This document shows, in pieces, positions 51,812 through 63,771 of a DNA stretch of 64,000 nucleotides; within the stretch, counting starts at the first letter, position 1, and each line of letters starts with the position of its first letter. Source of the DNA: Zygaena filipendulae (lineage: Eukaryota > Arthropoda > Insecta > Lepidoptera > Zygaenidae); contig OU015655.1 in the NCBI GenBank assembly GCA_907165275.2, positions 12,598,501 through 12,662,500 of the forward strand, read 5' to 3'. The translations under genes were made by a program, and so were the position numbers. A model generated the notes under the pieces. The model saw only the letters and a list, made by a program, of their open reading frames with translations, was not told the origin of the DNA and did not search any database.

Positions 51812-53030
51812 CTGTAAACAAAAAAAAAACAATTTTATTGAATATGCAAGGGTAAAAACCATAGACAATTATTAAAATCAATAATTCCATTACATTTTTA
51901 GATAAAAGCATTTAATACTTATAATGTCATTGGATAAAAGCAATGGATAAAAGGGTTTCTGTAAATAGACTTGTTCAATTAGTTTTTATAGTCAGACTAG
52001 TTGCCAAATACAATTAACATTATAGGTAGGTCTAGTTCGTTACACAATAGGTTCTTCTTCACGCCTAAAATGGCAACCAGTACCTGCTGTTAATATTTGT
52101 GTTTAACGAGCTCAGACCTAATAAAAACTAAAGACGGAACGCGTAGAACAAACAAGTGAAGCCAGGAAAAAGACACCATCGCCGTGCACGTACACAGAAA
52201 CACGTACCTACCTAAGTAAACTTTGCAAATCCATACACTTTCCTAATCACCACATGCATACGCAACCGGCTTCATTCGAGTGGTTTGTTTGTAATAATTT
52301 GGGTGTGAGACTTTTTAAAAGATCGGTCCTACAACTCGACGAAAAAGACTTTATTCTCAAACAACTCGTTAAACACAAATTTTTACAAGTACCTAGACCT
52401 ACCTACTATCGTTATGGTTTAAATTTTTATAAAAGTCTGTTATAGTGTGTAACGGAACCAGGCAATATTGGCAATATTTACCTACTAACTTTACCCATGG
52501 AGTTTTTTGGCGGGAATCAAAGATGGCGGTTCGGTCATTTATTTTCATGTCGATAAAAAATGGTTAAAAATGGATTTTATTGTATTATAAGGTGCTGTAT
52601 TGGACAATAATTTTCACAGTGACGGTTTTTTATGTGCTCAAGAAGATTTAAGGCATTTCGATCTGATTTCTTCGGTTTCCTGCAAGAGCTCCGAGAAAGT
52701 TCTTGCAAGCTATAGCTATGTACCATGACTTGCAATTAGATTGATCCAATTTATTTTACTTGAAACTGGCTAAATGCATTATATACGAAAGTCCATAAAA
52801 GAGAAGAAAAAATCTTTCCCCATTGATGTAAAAATCTTTTACGAAGTTTATATCAATGACCTTTACTACTCGTACGTTTTAACAGTCACGTTGTTTCCAC
52901 TATCGATTGACACTGTTCCACAAATCGTAACAATCGAGACCAAAACTCGTTTGACCGTGAGAACGAAGAATAAAACATGCGAGCAATAAAACGGGCCAAT
53001 GTTACCAAAAGCGAGTTTAATAATTACTGT
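51812..53030. other. region upstream of the GS start exon
   Basis: Must contain or lead to the GS 5' non-coding exon and promoter, but I cannot place either. No repeat of note and no other gene. Confidence 0.35.
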
Positions 53031-53035
53031 GGTTT

Positions 53036-53130
53036 AAATAAAAATCAATCAATCAATCATTTATTGCCACCAAGTGCACATTTCAGATGTTACATAAAAA
53101 ATTACGGGTTGCACTCCGGTAGTGCCGGCA
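53036..53130 (-). repeat. retroposon tail with (CAAT)n
   Basis: 'caatcaatcaatcatttatt' + 'gccaccaagtgcaca' has the look of a reversed LINE or SINE 3' end. Confidence 0.45.
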
Positions 53131-53444
53131 GAAGTGAAAACTTATTTTGGCGCGTCAGACATTTTTTAGATGGGTACTAGGGTTATTGGGTTATGAATTG
53201 CATTTTATTTATTAATTGTACTTTATTAATTATTAGAAACTTTAAAATACCTATATTCAATTTTTTTATTTATCTAGACGCGTTCGCGGTCTGCTATATG
53301 AACATGCATATTTATGGACACACGATAGCTGCGTCTCGTGACGGTGTCGCGAGTCCAGAGATTTTATCTCATCTAAAAAAATATGCGTACCGCGCTAAAA
53401 GAAGTTTTCAGTTCAAAAAATGAACTGCACTAGGTAATAATAAT

Positions 53445-53708
53445 AAATAATAATCCACTTCACGACACACAGATCTACTTGATCCCACAGTAAGCTATTA
53501 TTAGCTTGTGTCATGGAAACCAAGCAAACGTGGTATATACTACATAAAATTACATCTATATTATACTATAGATATATAAACACACCCAGACTGGAAAATG
53601 GAACCCTGCGTTCAAAGTCCAATCCCACCGGGAATCGAACCCGGAACCCCGTGATTAGCGGGTAGGCATGGTGAGTGGTGACCTATTGCGCCAATCGGGT
53701 CGTCACTA
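53445..53708 (-). mobile_element. tRNA-derived SINE, copy 2
   Basis: Reverse of 23855-24119: 'acttgatcccacagtaagct', 'aagcaaacgtggtatatact', B box as GAATCGAAC near 53633 and A-box region 'tgcgccaatcgggtcgtc' at 53687-53704. Confidence 0.85.
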
Positions 53709-54146
53709 GGTACACTTAGGTTTTGTATTAAGCCTATAGCATAAAATAAGTACCTATTACTCTTATTTCTAAAGCAAAAACTCCATTCTCTCCTTGTCAA
53801 CTTAAATGTGAAGCCGAATTAATGCTCGCAAGTGTAAGTTCATATTTGAGCAAAAGTGGAACGTGATGATTATGAATTCTCAACAACAACTGCACTAAGG
53901 ACGACTTGCATCATGTTGAGAAAATTTTACAAGTGAATTGAGGAGTAAAGGTGTGTACTATACGAGTTTAACTTGAATAAATTCAAGTTTTTCAAGCTTT
54001 AACCTACTGTTGCTGATCGTTGAAGCATGTTTTTGACCTCCTCTCTCTATACGGGTTGTAGGCCGATTCCACAAAGTTGAAACGCACTATACTAGTAGGT
54101 ACATGCGTGATAAAAAATGTTACAAGGAAATTAAATCTATATATTA

Positions 54147-54400
54147 CTAGCTGTTTCCCGCGGTTTCACCGGCGGGAATTTCGGAGATCCCGCAGGAATT
54201 CCGGAATGCAAAGTACCTACCCTATGTCCTTCTCTGTACCCCTGACAATGTGTACCTAAGTATGCAAAATTTTATGAGATTTCACCGACGTTAATTTCGG
54301 AGTTCCTGCGGGAATAGGGTACATAGGGTACTTTTTATCCCGGAATTTCCGTGGGAACTCCGAAATTACCGCGGGCGAAACCGCGAGGAACAGCGAGTTT
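54147..54400. repeat. two common repeats in opposite orientations
   Basis: 'actagctgtttcccgcggtt' reads one way and, after 'ggagttcctgcgggaatagg', 'actttttatcccggaatttc' to 'cgaaaccgcgaggaacagcg' the other. Confidence 0.6.
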
Positions 54401-54409
54401 GTTATAAGT

Positions 54410-55180
54410 ATCGAATATGATTACAAATTCATTTAGTAAAAAGCTTTTATTTTAGTGACATTGCAAACAGAAACTTGAATTCTATTTATATGTATAGATA
54501 TACCTACATAATACGAAGACTGCTGGCTTGGTTTCCACGATACGAGCTTACAGAGATGTATAATGTGTTAAATACAATATGATAAGTGATAAATATGAAC
54601 AATATATTTTATCTTATGTAAATAAATTGTTTGATTTTAAACGAAATGTCATCATTAAATTACTGGGTACTGTACAATATTACGTAATCTATACTAGGCA
54701 ATAGGCATATATAATCTTGTAAAGCTGAAGAGTTTGTTTGTTCGTTTGGTTGTAACGTGCTAATCTCCGGAACTACTGGTTTGTATTAAAACAATTATTT
54801 TGTGTTGGATAATGGTTGGATGGTCCATTCATCGAGGAAGGCTATATAACATCATGCTACGACCCATAGGAGCGGAGCAGTAATGAAAAATGTTGCAAAA
54901 AGGGAAAATACTGCGCGTGTCTGTACATTGGATATATTTACCAAAAAAATATAAGAGAAGGCCATAACAGAAGAGTAACAGAGTAAAAAAATATTTCCCT
55001 TCGAAGTTGTGAAAAAGTCGTTTTGTTACCTCAAAGCTGACCTTTATCCTGTGGGTAAATATAAACAGGATAAATTAATTCTAAAGGCCGACTAGGTAAG
55101 GAACCTAAAATATTACTGAGCCGAAGAAATAAATGAAAAATAAAGAGACACGAGTTAAAAATTGATTTTATTAAAGTTGT
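54410..55180. other. AT-rich DNA with scraps
   Basis: A SINE scrap 'ggcttggtttccacgatac' at 54525-54545; otherwise nothing identified. Confidence 0.35.
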
Positions 55181-55184
55181 TACC

Positions 55185-55530
55185 CGCAGATTCAATCGGG
55201 AATTCCAGGACGAAAATCCGTTCTTACCTGACGTCTACTCCCTTTAAACTACAATACATTTCTGCAAAATTTCAGCGTCATATAGTAAGATATGTTGTAG
55301 GTGAATAACTTTTCGAATTTTATTGATGTACTAGCTAACCCGTGCGGTATCACCCGCGTTAATTTCGACTTCCCGCGGGAATTCCAGGATAAAATATAGT
55401 CATAAAACTTCCTCATGAATCACTCTATCTATTGGTGAAAACTGCATCAAAATCCGTTGCGTAGTTTTAAAGATTTAAGCATACATAGGGATATAGGGAC
55501 AGAGAAAGCGACTTTGTTTTATACTATGTA
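55185..55530 (-). repeat. two decayed common repeats
   Basis: 'ttacccgcagattcaatcgg' near 55190 and 'aacccgtgcggtatcacccg' to 'agagaaagcgactttg' at 55333-55515. Confidence 0.55.
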
Positions 55531-55929
55531 GTGAAGTCATTGAGTTTTCGCATAGGAATACCAGCCAAATTACCAACGTTTATGCGTGGATGTAAAAAAA
55601 TAAATCTTATAAATAAACTTAATTTTTGTCCTGACAATTACGAACACAACAAAATAAAAACTAATTACATTATGTACCTATGTGGGTCGAGCCGTTCTCA
55701 AGCGATGCTCCGTCATACGTCTTTTAATTGATTTTCATATTTTAAGAAGATACCTACCTAAATGTCGAAAGATAACAGTTATCTACATATATGGGTTTAA
55801 CAACTTCTGTAGTCAACTACAACGTAAGTACCGCCAAGACGTATTCAAAGACATTCGTAATGACGCAAGTTTAGGTTATCGATCTACATTTTATATCTAA
55901 CATATTAATATTTTTGCTATAATAGTAGG

Positions 55930-56395
55930 AAATAATTGGGTTGTTGACAGTTGAAAGCCGTACCGAGTGCACACGACGTGTTACGTTTGTTTTCGTCATC
56001 TCAGCCATCTTTCAGCATCTATTTGGAATGGGCATGATGACTAAATTAGAATTTTTATCCCGTCTTGTAGATTATTAGATAATATTGGACACTTATTTTC
56101 CCATTTTAATTACGTAAATCAAAAAAATTACGGCGTTACATTGAGTTGAAATTCCGTGTGCCTTCATACCAAGGTACTTAAACTTTATACTTAGTTATGA
56201 CGTCGCGGCCTCCCACTTCTAAACTTTGATGCGTTTTGTCTAAGTGTTTTTTCAATAATTCGATAAAGCAAAAAATACGTGTCTATTTTTTTTTTACTAA
56301 CTGAATTATGAACAAGAAATTGATTTTCGAGAGAACCATGTTTTAACTTGGGGACTATTTTAACATTGGCGTTAGCGTATGGCCATAATAATTGA
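55930..56395 (-). repeat. 'gccaatgacaatgttag' repeat split by a MITE
   Basis: 'agctttcagcatctatttgg'-like sequence at about 56005-56028 and 'gagagaaccatgttttaac' ... 'acattggcgttagcg' at 56330-56380 are the two halves of one reversed copy. Confidence 0.6.
56040..56308. mobile_element. CRE-bearing MITE, copy 7
   Basis: 'cccgtcttgtagattatta', 'ttatgacgtcgcgg' and 'aaaatacgtgtcta'; the right TIR is shortened at 'actaactgaatta'. It sits inside the previous repeat. Confidence 0.7.
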
Positions 56396-56977
56396 AGGAG
56401 CAGAAGAAATTGTTATTTTTGAGTCCCATATTGTTATTGACAGAATTTTATTGGACACGATAATTTAAAAGGTGGTAATAATGGGAATTAGGACAATTTT
56501 GTAAGCATCAGTACCTATTCTCAACCTATAATGTAAGACATATAAAAATAAATTGTTCCTTTGTATGAACTAATGAATCATGATATTTTTTGAGCGTGAC
56601 TTGTAATTAGTGGGCTATGGCTGAGGTAGCTTTGATGTGTTCATAGAGTATTGTATTTCGCTAATTTGGTCTGTTAACTTGACATTGACAGAAGCTTACG
56701 AACATGTACACATAACACTGTTTAAACCTCTTGATTTTTGAAGTTATTTTTTTGCTTTTAACTCATTTAGTTATACTCGTACCTACCATCATCTATTTTT
56801 TTAAAAGCAAAGTGCTCGTTTTATAGAAGGAACGTAATCAACTCAGCGATCAATAGCTTCCAATAGTCTTACGGATGTAAATAAAGGTTTTCTTTCGAGG
56901 ACGAGATAAGCGACCGGTCACTTGTGTTTAGTTAGTTTACAGTTGGACCAATCACAATTAGAAGCAGCCTGTAATGT

Positions 56978-57026
56978 CCCCAATGCTGAAGTCAAGTCAT
57001 AGGTAGACTTGGCTTCAGCATTGGCA
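56978..57026. other. 19-bp-stem hairpin
   Basis: 'ccaatgctgaagtcaagtc' + 7-nt loop + 'gacttggcttcagcattgg', one mismatch. Could be a decayed small element, or a transcribed hairpin; the loop is short for an animal microRNA precursor. Confidence 0.5.
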
Positions 57027-57037
57027 CATTGACTTCA

Positions 57038-57466
57038 TCAGAAGTAAGTTTTAGCTTGCGCCTTATCACCTTGCGTCTTATCACCTTGCAGCAGCTTATC
57101 ACCTTGTCTGCGACGAATACGAATATGGGATGATAGGAATTCCTCGCAAACTAGGTGCAAGCTGATGCCTGCGTGATCCACCAAAATCTTTCCTGGCGGA
57201 TCTCCCTGGCAGAGGCATCTGCACACAGCAAACACAAAACTTTGCGCTCCTTCATCTATAGAGGTTATCCACTTGTATCGGTACTTGGATACTTGTATCA
57301 GGCCGATTGGCGCTCGCAACAGAAGTGTATGTGGGGAGACCCTTAACAATATAAGAGCGTTGCGGTTTACTGTTTTGCGTGAGCGGAACTGGCCTTCACG
57401 GCCCTCATTCACTACGACCAACAACATTCCTTGCCCATGGCGCGCGTCCCAAAAACATATTACCAA
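57038..57466 (-). CDS. orphan 142-codon frame, probably not a gene
   Basis: Open minus-strand frame beside the hairpin. Its C-terminal end has the repeat RRQGDKLLQGDKTQGDK, from three 'cttatcaccttg' units in DNA. No domain recognised, no intron signals found, no upstream promoter evidence. Confidence 0.2.
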   Translation of the reverse strand: MVICFWDARHGQGMLLVVVNEGREGQFRSRKTVNRNALILLRVSPHTLLLRAPIGLIQVSKYRYKWITSIDEGAQSFVFAVCRCLCQGDPPGKILVDHAGISLHLVCEEFLSSHIRIRRRQGDKLLQGDKTQGDKAQAKTYF

Positions 57467-57654
57467 ACGCTAGAGATATTAAAATAATTGAAATTATTAG
57501 ATATTCTGTATTCCACAAGACACGTTGTTAATGTATTGGAGTGATACTTCTATACGTATCATGGTCAAAGTGAATAAGGACCCGGCTGATGTGAAGCCCG
57601 TAGAATAATTGTGATTTCGTAGCGTAAAAACCGAAAATTACTAAATTACCAACT

Positions 57655-57850
57655 AGTATCCTAATACAAATTCGAATATGAGATTTTTCGTTTGTGTGTA
57701 CGCTTTCACGCCGTAACTACACAACAGGTCATTATGAAATTTTGCATACACGTTGCAGGAGTACAGAAAAGGACATGGATTACTTTTTATACGGGAATTC
57801 CCGCGGGATCTCCGAAATTGAGCTTCTAAAACCATGGAAACGGCTAGGTG
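57655..57850 (+). repeat. common short repeat
   Basis: 'atcctaatacaaattcgaat' to 'attcccgcgggatctccgaa'. Confidence 0.65.
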
Positions 57851-58234
57851 GGCTCATATTAACTTAATATGTACATCTTTCTGCCTCCTATGCTTCGTAT
57901 GATTGGTATAGTATTCACAACAGTTTTAAGTTATTAGTACAGTTTTGTTTACAATTTTATCACTTGCCTACTGCGTTATTCACAATGGAATGTTATTGAC
58001 ATGCTTTTAGAATAATGTTGTTGTTTTTATCGGTCGACATTTACATCCATAAGTGAAGGCGTAATGTAATATACGCCGTAAATTCATTCATTCGGTATTT
58101 TTGTTTCGAAACATTTATGTTTTCTTAGTTTTCTTAGTAGGTACATAAATTATTAATTATTTATTAGTTCTTAGTCACAAAACTTTTCATTTATTTGTTG
58201 GAATTTACTTGGAAATTCACGGATTTCGGTAGGA

Positions 58235-58360
58235 ATCCTAACTAATATTATAAATGTGGATGTGGCTTTGTTTGTTACGCTTTCACACATTGTCTGCGCA
58301 ACCGACCATCGTGAGCCGCATACGCGATGTCCAGAAAAAAGTATACCTATACATACTGTG
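58235..58360 (+). repeat. common short repeat, 5' part only
   Basis: 'cctaactaatattataaatg' then 'gttacgctttcacacattg'; decays after 58350. Confidence 0.55.
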
Positions 58361-58439
58361 CCCGAGATAGTGAAAAATGATTGACAAAATATAAATTTTC
58401 CCAATAGTTAAGCTGTCTTTACAATATTATAAAGAGAAA

Positions 58440-58590
58440 AGATTTTAGAATAGAATAGAATAGAATACACTTTATTGTACACCAAAATAATGTTACAGTG
58501 TGTTAACAAAAACTTATTACTAAAGGCATACAAAAGGCGGTCTTGTCGCTTTACTAGCGATCTCTTCCAGACAACCTTTAATAAATAGAA
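58440..58590 (-). repeat. LINE tail with (TAGAA)n
   Basis: 'tagaatagaatagaatacac' + 'tttattgtacaccaaaataa' is the reverse of 51060-51112; then 'aggcatacaaaaggcggtct' as in the 61.1-kb copy. Confidence 0.65.
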
Positions 58591-58604
58591 AAGAGAAAAG
58601 ATTT

Positions 58605-58750
58605 TAGATATTTTGTTTGTATGTTTGTAATGGATGCACTCAAAAACTACTGAACTGATTTTAAAATTCTTCAATTTATAGAAAGCTACAGTATTCCTTA
58701 GTAACATTCGGTATTTACTATCTCGGAATTCCCACGGGAACTCCCAATTG
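58605..58750 (+). repeat. common short repeat, decayed
   Basis: 'gatattttgtttgtatg' to 'ggaattcccacgggaactcc'. Confidence 0.5.
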
Positions 58751-58759
58751 TTATGTGTT

Positions 58760-59390
58760 ATGTATCTATAGTAAGATTAATCTGCCATTGTTTGATAACT
58801 GCTAGCTGCTGTATGGCCGATCAACATTGATATATTAAAAGCCCGATCAAGCGTATTCTTATCAACCATGGAAACGTACTTTTGGAACCTAGGTGGCATG
58901 ACACGATGCAGACCATCCATCGGTCTATCCACAGGTCTATCTAATATCTACTGGAAAATAATAAAATTTTATTTTTACAACGCCACGTCGCTAACATCCC
59001 GTAACTTTAAAGGAAGTACCGCCGTAAACCATTGAGTCAGCCGTGCCGCTATACAAATACATAGAGGTATTACGTAAACCGATGGAAGGTTATGACTTGG
59101 TTATGACTATCAGCTGAGGCTCACAGCTATTTCTGTTTGTCCGTACAAACATGCCTACACCACGTGCATAGTATGTGACGTACTGGTGAACTACATAGGT
59201 TTCGACGTGAACTAGTTGCCTACTTGGGTTAGTCGCGAGTTAAAGATAGAAAGTATTCTATTTTTAAAGATTCAATTCGTAGTTGATTAGTCGATGCTAC
59301 AAACTAGAATGTTTAAGACAAATTTTAAAAACTCTGCTTTAATCGACACTGGCAAGATAAAAAATAAGAAGAAGAAGGGAAACCATCGTA
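58760..59390. other. nothing identified
   Basis: No known repeat, no coding signal. Confidence 0.3.
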
Positions 59391-59396
59391 TGTGTT

Positions 59397-59462
59397 TTTT
59401 AACCGACTTCCCAAAAAGGAGGAGGTTCTCAGTTCGACGCGTATGTTTTTTTTTCTTTCTCA
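59397..59462 (+). repeat. 'accgacttcccaaaaaggag' repeat fragment
   Basis: Same family as 4125-4200, with the usual 'ggaggttctcagttcgac' continuation and T-run. Confidence 0.6.
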
Positions 59463-59764
59463 TCAATGAGACAACAATGAGAGCACAAAAAACTGAAGAG
59501 AAATACGTTGCGCAGTGAGGTTCGTAAATTCGATTAAAATAGCACCCAATCCGTACTGATTAGTATCATAAGTGTGATTGATTGTTTGTTTATAAGTTCG
59601 GATATACGATGCAGCAATGAAGTCATGGTTAGAAATTTTTCGCATACACTATTTTAGTTATAAAAGGCCGAAAATAAACCAAATAAACCTTTGGTACCAA
59701 ATTAACCCAAATTACCATCCTCTATTCTTTTCTAAAAGTGCCATTATAATATAATTCTTTATCC

Positions 59765-59925
59765 CGTTATATTATAAAATTATAGGTAAATACGAATGTG
59801 TGTTTGTTTGTTTGTTACGCTTTCAGACCTTAATTATTCAACCAATTTCATGAAATTTCATTATTTGGAGTACAAAAGGACATAAGGTTCCCAAGAGATT
59901 CCGAAATTACGAGGCAAAGCCAAAA
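59765..59925 (+). repeat. common short repeat, truncated
   Basis: 'gttatattataaaattatag', GTTT run, 'gttacgctttcagacctta' and 'agagattccgaaatta'. Confidence 0.55.
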
Positions 59926-60392
59926 ATACTCAAAACTCAAACCGGTCTTTTGCTGTCCGAAAATACATAATAATACTTATTTTATTATTATTATTTTCGC
60001 ACTTGACTTTATGATTATTAATTTACTATAAACAATAATATGTAAACAATATTACTCATTAATTTATGTGCATTTATATGAATTATTTCAAACATGTCGC
60101 GCCCCTTGTCTTTCGATTATGGTCTAAGTACATTTGAATCGGTCACCTGACTGGATTTTAAATTAAGCTAATAAATTGTTTTATAGTTATACCAATGGTT
60201 GCGACAAGGTGTCGATAATTAAGTGGTGTTTTTCAGTTACGTCGTGTGAATATTAAATATGTGTTTGTTTAAAAAAATATTCTGTGACGGATATATACAT
60301 ATCATCGGTCACGACAGAAATACTAATAATACTAATAAAACATAGAATATGTAGATATTAAACAGAAAAACCTTAAGTTGAACATATTATTA

Positions 60393-60548
60393 TAAAGTTT
60401 GACCAATTTCGAACCTCATCAGTCAGACCTTATCAACTGTCGACCCTATAAACAATATAATAAAAACCTAAATAAAATAAAAAATAAATAAAAATAAAAG
60501 CCATCTTTGCGAAAGTTTGACCAATTTCGAACCTCATCAGTCAGAATC
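60393..60548. repeat. 35-bp direct repeat
   Basis: 'aagtttgaccaatttcgaac' + 'ctcatcagtcaga' occurs at about 60396 and 60513, 117 bp apart; the spacer holds an (AAATA)n-like tract. Confidence 0.8.
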
Positions 60549-60559
60549 AGACCTGATTA

Positions 60560-60735
60560 ACGGTCACCCGCGGTACTTTCGGAGTTCCCGCGGGAATTCT
60601 AGAACATGAAGTACCCTATATCCATTCTCTGTACTCCTGAAAACATGTATGTGAAATTTCACGACGAGCGATTTAGTGGTAAAGGCGTAAAAGCGTAACA
60701 AACAAATAAATTAACTTACACTACTTTAAGGATAA
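60560..60735 (-). repeat. common short repeat
   Basis: 'cacccgcggtactttcggag' to 'aagcgtaacaaacaaataa'. Confidence 0.65.
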
Positions 60736-61069
60736 CTGTTTTATAATATATTTGTGTTTAGTATTATTTTATCAGTGGTTGGAGAGTCAGACTTTGGCCC
60801 ATTATAACGATGCATTTTCATAAATTTTTAAATATTATCGACTACTTTGACGGATCGTTTGATTTTAATAAAATCTCATGATAATATAACACTAGTTAAC
60901 ATAAAAAAAATACTTTAGAGACAGTAGGTATAATTTTGAATTCGAAAATGCGTCTTTAACAGAACAGTGTACCTTAGGTACCTACTTCCATACTGAGTGA
61001 GTAGTAACGGAACGACGACGGCTTCGGATTCGGCCGGAAATTCCCCTTATGAAGTTATTCTTTCACAAT

Positions 61070-61195
61070 ACAACACAATATACTTTATTGCACCAAAGAT
61101 ATTTTACAGTATTTAAGCAGATTACATGCATGGCAAAAAGGCGGCTTTATTGCTACAAGCAATTTTTTCAAGGCAACCTTGACGTGATCGGACAT
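61070..61195 (-). repeat. LINE tail
   Basis: 'actttattgcaccaaagata' and 'ggcaaaaaggcggctttatt' + 'gctacaagcaa'; related to 58440 and 39530. An (ATA)n run follows at 61278-61300. Confidence 0.55.
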
Positions 61196-61954
61196 ATTGA
61201 ATTCGGGGTGGGTGCAGGCTAATATTTCACTAAGTTTTACATTTAGTGAATAAAAAGAAATAGTAATAATACTACATAATAATAATAATAATAATAAAGA
61301 TATGATGAATGATATTATAAATATTATTGAGTATTATATAGAATACATACAAAAGTAAGTACCTATACTAAGTATTATATTAAACATAGATAAATAATAT
61401 ATACATAGAATAGAAAAAGTTTCACCTACTTTAACAATGTCAATATTACAATGAGTCACGCGTACTATTACCCAAATGATTTTTAAGTAATTAGGTCAAA
61501 CTTTAGGGCATTTCCAAATACATCATTATCGTAGACTGATAAAAAAAAAGAACTTCACAACTACCAACGTATCAACGTCAACAACACGGTTTCACGCTGT
61601 CCTACGTGTGTGCGTGTAAATAATGCTTCTATTCGATGGGTTTTAAGGTTTAGATTACTACAGGAGCGATGTCGGTTTAATGTATTAGAGGATTAGAGGT
61701 GTTGTAATACTAATCTTGAATTATTATTGTGTAGATAAATTGACCGAGCGAAAAGATTAACTACATTAGTGATAATGCATGCATGAGCATTGATCGAGCC
61801 GCGGTTGATAGCGTTTGGACACCTGCATGTCTACAAGTTGTGTTATTTTTATAAGCTCCTTGTACTGCACTCAAAAGAACCAGTAGATTGTAGTCGAAAT
61901 TCACTCACGCTGTTGTTTATTAGTACGTCACAAAAATAGTACATTGTTATCCTA

Positions 61955-62690
61955 GGGGTGAAAGTAGTCTTTCTCCCGAGGATAACACTGTGCTTTTCAT
62001 TACGAATGCAAGGAAAGTCAAAATAAAAATAGGAATTAGCTAAAGAAAAAAAATTAGTGAATTTTATTTTACATAAATCAACCATTAGGTTTGCTACTGG
62101 CCAGCAAGTATGCCCCCTATGACATAAAAAAAAAAACTTGAGTTTCTGCAGTATCCAGCTGTCAGTTGAAAGCGATTCTCCCTAGGGCTGAAAAGGGTTA
62201 CTTTCAACCCGCTTCTCAGGCAACTTCAGACCTAGCAAGGAAAGTCAAAATAAAAATAGGAATTAGCTAAAGAAAAAATGAGTGAAGATCGGATAGTCGC
62301 TTGACACTTTCCCACCTATTTCTTTTTCTTTGGCCGGCTAGCTATTCAGCCAGTATTTTTTATTTACATTGTGGCGACCTAAAAAAAATATTATCTATAA
62401 TTATTAAGTATTAATTAAAGAAATTAAAAAAAATATAAATAGGAATTAGCTTAAGAAAAAGTGAGTGAATTTTATTTTAATTAATACCTACTTAAACTTT
62501 ACGTTATTTCAATTTTACATCGCGCTGGCTGTATAGAAAGTTGAAACATGGTTCAATAGAAATGTGAAAATAGACCTAGTTTTTTTTAATAATTTGACAG
62601 TTGTCAGTTGAAAGCGATTCTCCCTAGGGCTGAAAAGGGTTACTTTCAACCCGCTTCTCAGGCAACTTCAGACCTACTTTCCGAGTATGA
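61955..62690. repeat. complex direct-repeat cluster
   Basis: Block X ('gaaagcgattctccctaggg' ... 'cgcttctcaggcaacttcag') occurs at about 62166 and 62608. Block Y ('ggaaagtcaaaataaaaata' + 'ggaattagctaaagaaaaa') occurs at about 62006 and 62240, and in altered form at 62425. The blocks alternate but not at a fixed period, suggesting stepwise segmental duplication. Confidence 0.75.
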
Positions 62691-62847
62691 GTAATGAAAA
62701 ATATATTACAACTCAATTTCATCTATCCGCGGTTCTTGATTCGATTCGCATTTTAAATAATAGAAATTTTATTTTGTACCAAAACACGTTCGATTGGATC
62801 TATATTGAAAATTTATAAGATAGATACGTACTTATATATATGGTATA

Positions 62848-63065
62848 CTAGCTGTGCCCCACGGTTTCACCAGCGGTAATTACAAAGTTCCTGCGGGAAT
62901 TCCGGGATAAAAAGTACCCTATGTCCTTTTCTGTACCCCTGACAACGTGCATGCCAAATTTCATAAAAATCCGTTCTGCCGTGATTTTGTATGATTGACT
63001 TTGCGTGATTGAGTAACGAACATCCAAACATCCACACTTTCACATTTATAATATTAGTAGGATTA
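62848..63065 (-). repeat. common short repeat, near full-length
   Basis: 'actagctgtgccccacggtt' to 'cacatttataatattagtag'. With the next copy it forms a tail-to-tail pair. Confidence 0.75.
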
Positions 63066-63084
63066 ATGCTTGGAAACCTAAAAT

Positions 63085-63362
63085 CCCTAAAATATTATAA
63101 ATGCGAAAGTAACTCTGCCTGTCTGTCTGTCTGTTACGCTTTCACGCCTTAACGGCTAAACCGATCACCATGGTATTTTGCACACACATTTTAAGGATTA
63201 CAGAGAAGGACTTAGATTACTTTTTATCCCGAAATTCCTGCGGGAACTCTGAAATTAATGCCTGTGAAATGTCATGTGCATACACTTTTTTAGAGGTACA
63301 GAGGAGGAATTCCTGCGGGATCTCCGAACTTACTGCGGTTGAAACCGCGGGGAATAGCTATT
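63085..63362 (+). repeat. common short repeat with internal duplication
   Basis: The segment from 'gcacacacattttaagg' to 'cctgcgggaactctgaaatt' is followed by a second, shorter version ('gtacagaggaggaattcctg' to 'gaaaccgcggggaatagcta'). Confidence 0.65.
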
Positions 63363-63449
63363 CAATTCATATTTATAAAACATGTTTTGTTTTCGTAAAT
63401 ATAGCGCGCGTGCCATAACAATAATTACTACTGTGGTTCAATGACAATA

Positions 63450-63771
63450 GGCTAGTTTCCTAAATTTTTTTTTAGTCCGTTTTGTAGATTATTAAAAAAT
63501 ATTGGACACGTATTTTTATTTTTTTTATGTAACCAAAAAATAACGGAGATATATCAAGTCGAAATTACACATGACGTCACGCCTCGCTACAGTTTGTTCG
63601 CACGTTATAGCGAGCTGTGACATCACGAGTCCCCCACCCTAAACTTTAATGCGCTTTATCTATGCATATTTCCATTATTTTAAAAAAGCAAAAAGTACGT
63701 GTCTTTTATTTTTTTATTATCTAACTGACGGACTAAACAGAATTTTGATTTTTTTACCCAGGAAACTAGCC
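63450..63771. mobile_element. CRE-bearing MITE, copy 8 (long-TIR form)
   Basis: 'ggctagtttcct' and 'aggaaactagcc' with TA on both sides, as in copy 3; core 'catgacgtcacgcc' and 'tgtgacatcacgag'. 322 bp. Confidence 0.85.

Noticed and set aside
57038..57466. A novel 142-residue gene
   Set aside because: No conserved motif, repeat-derived C-terminus and no expression evidence; kept only as a very low-confidence frame.
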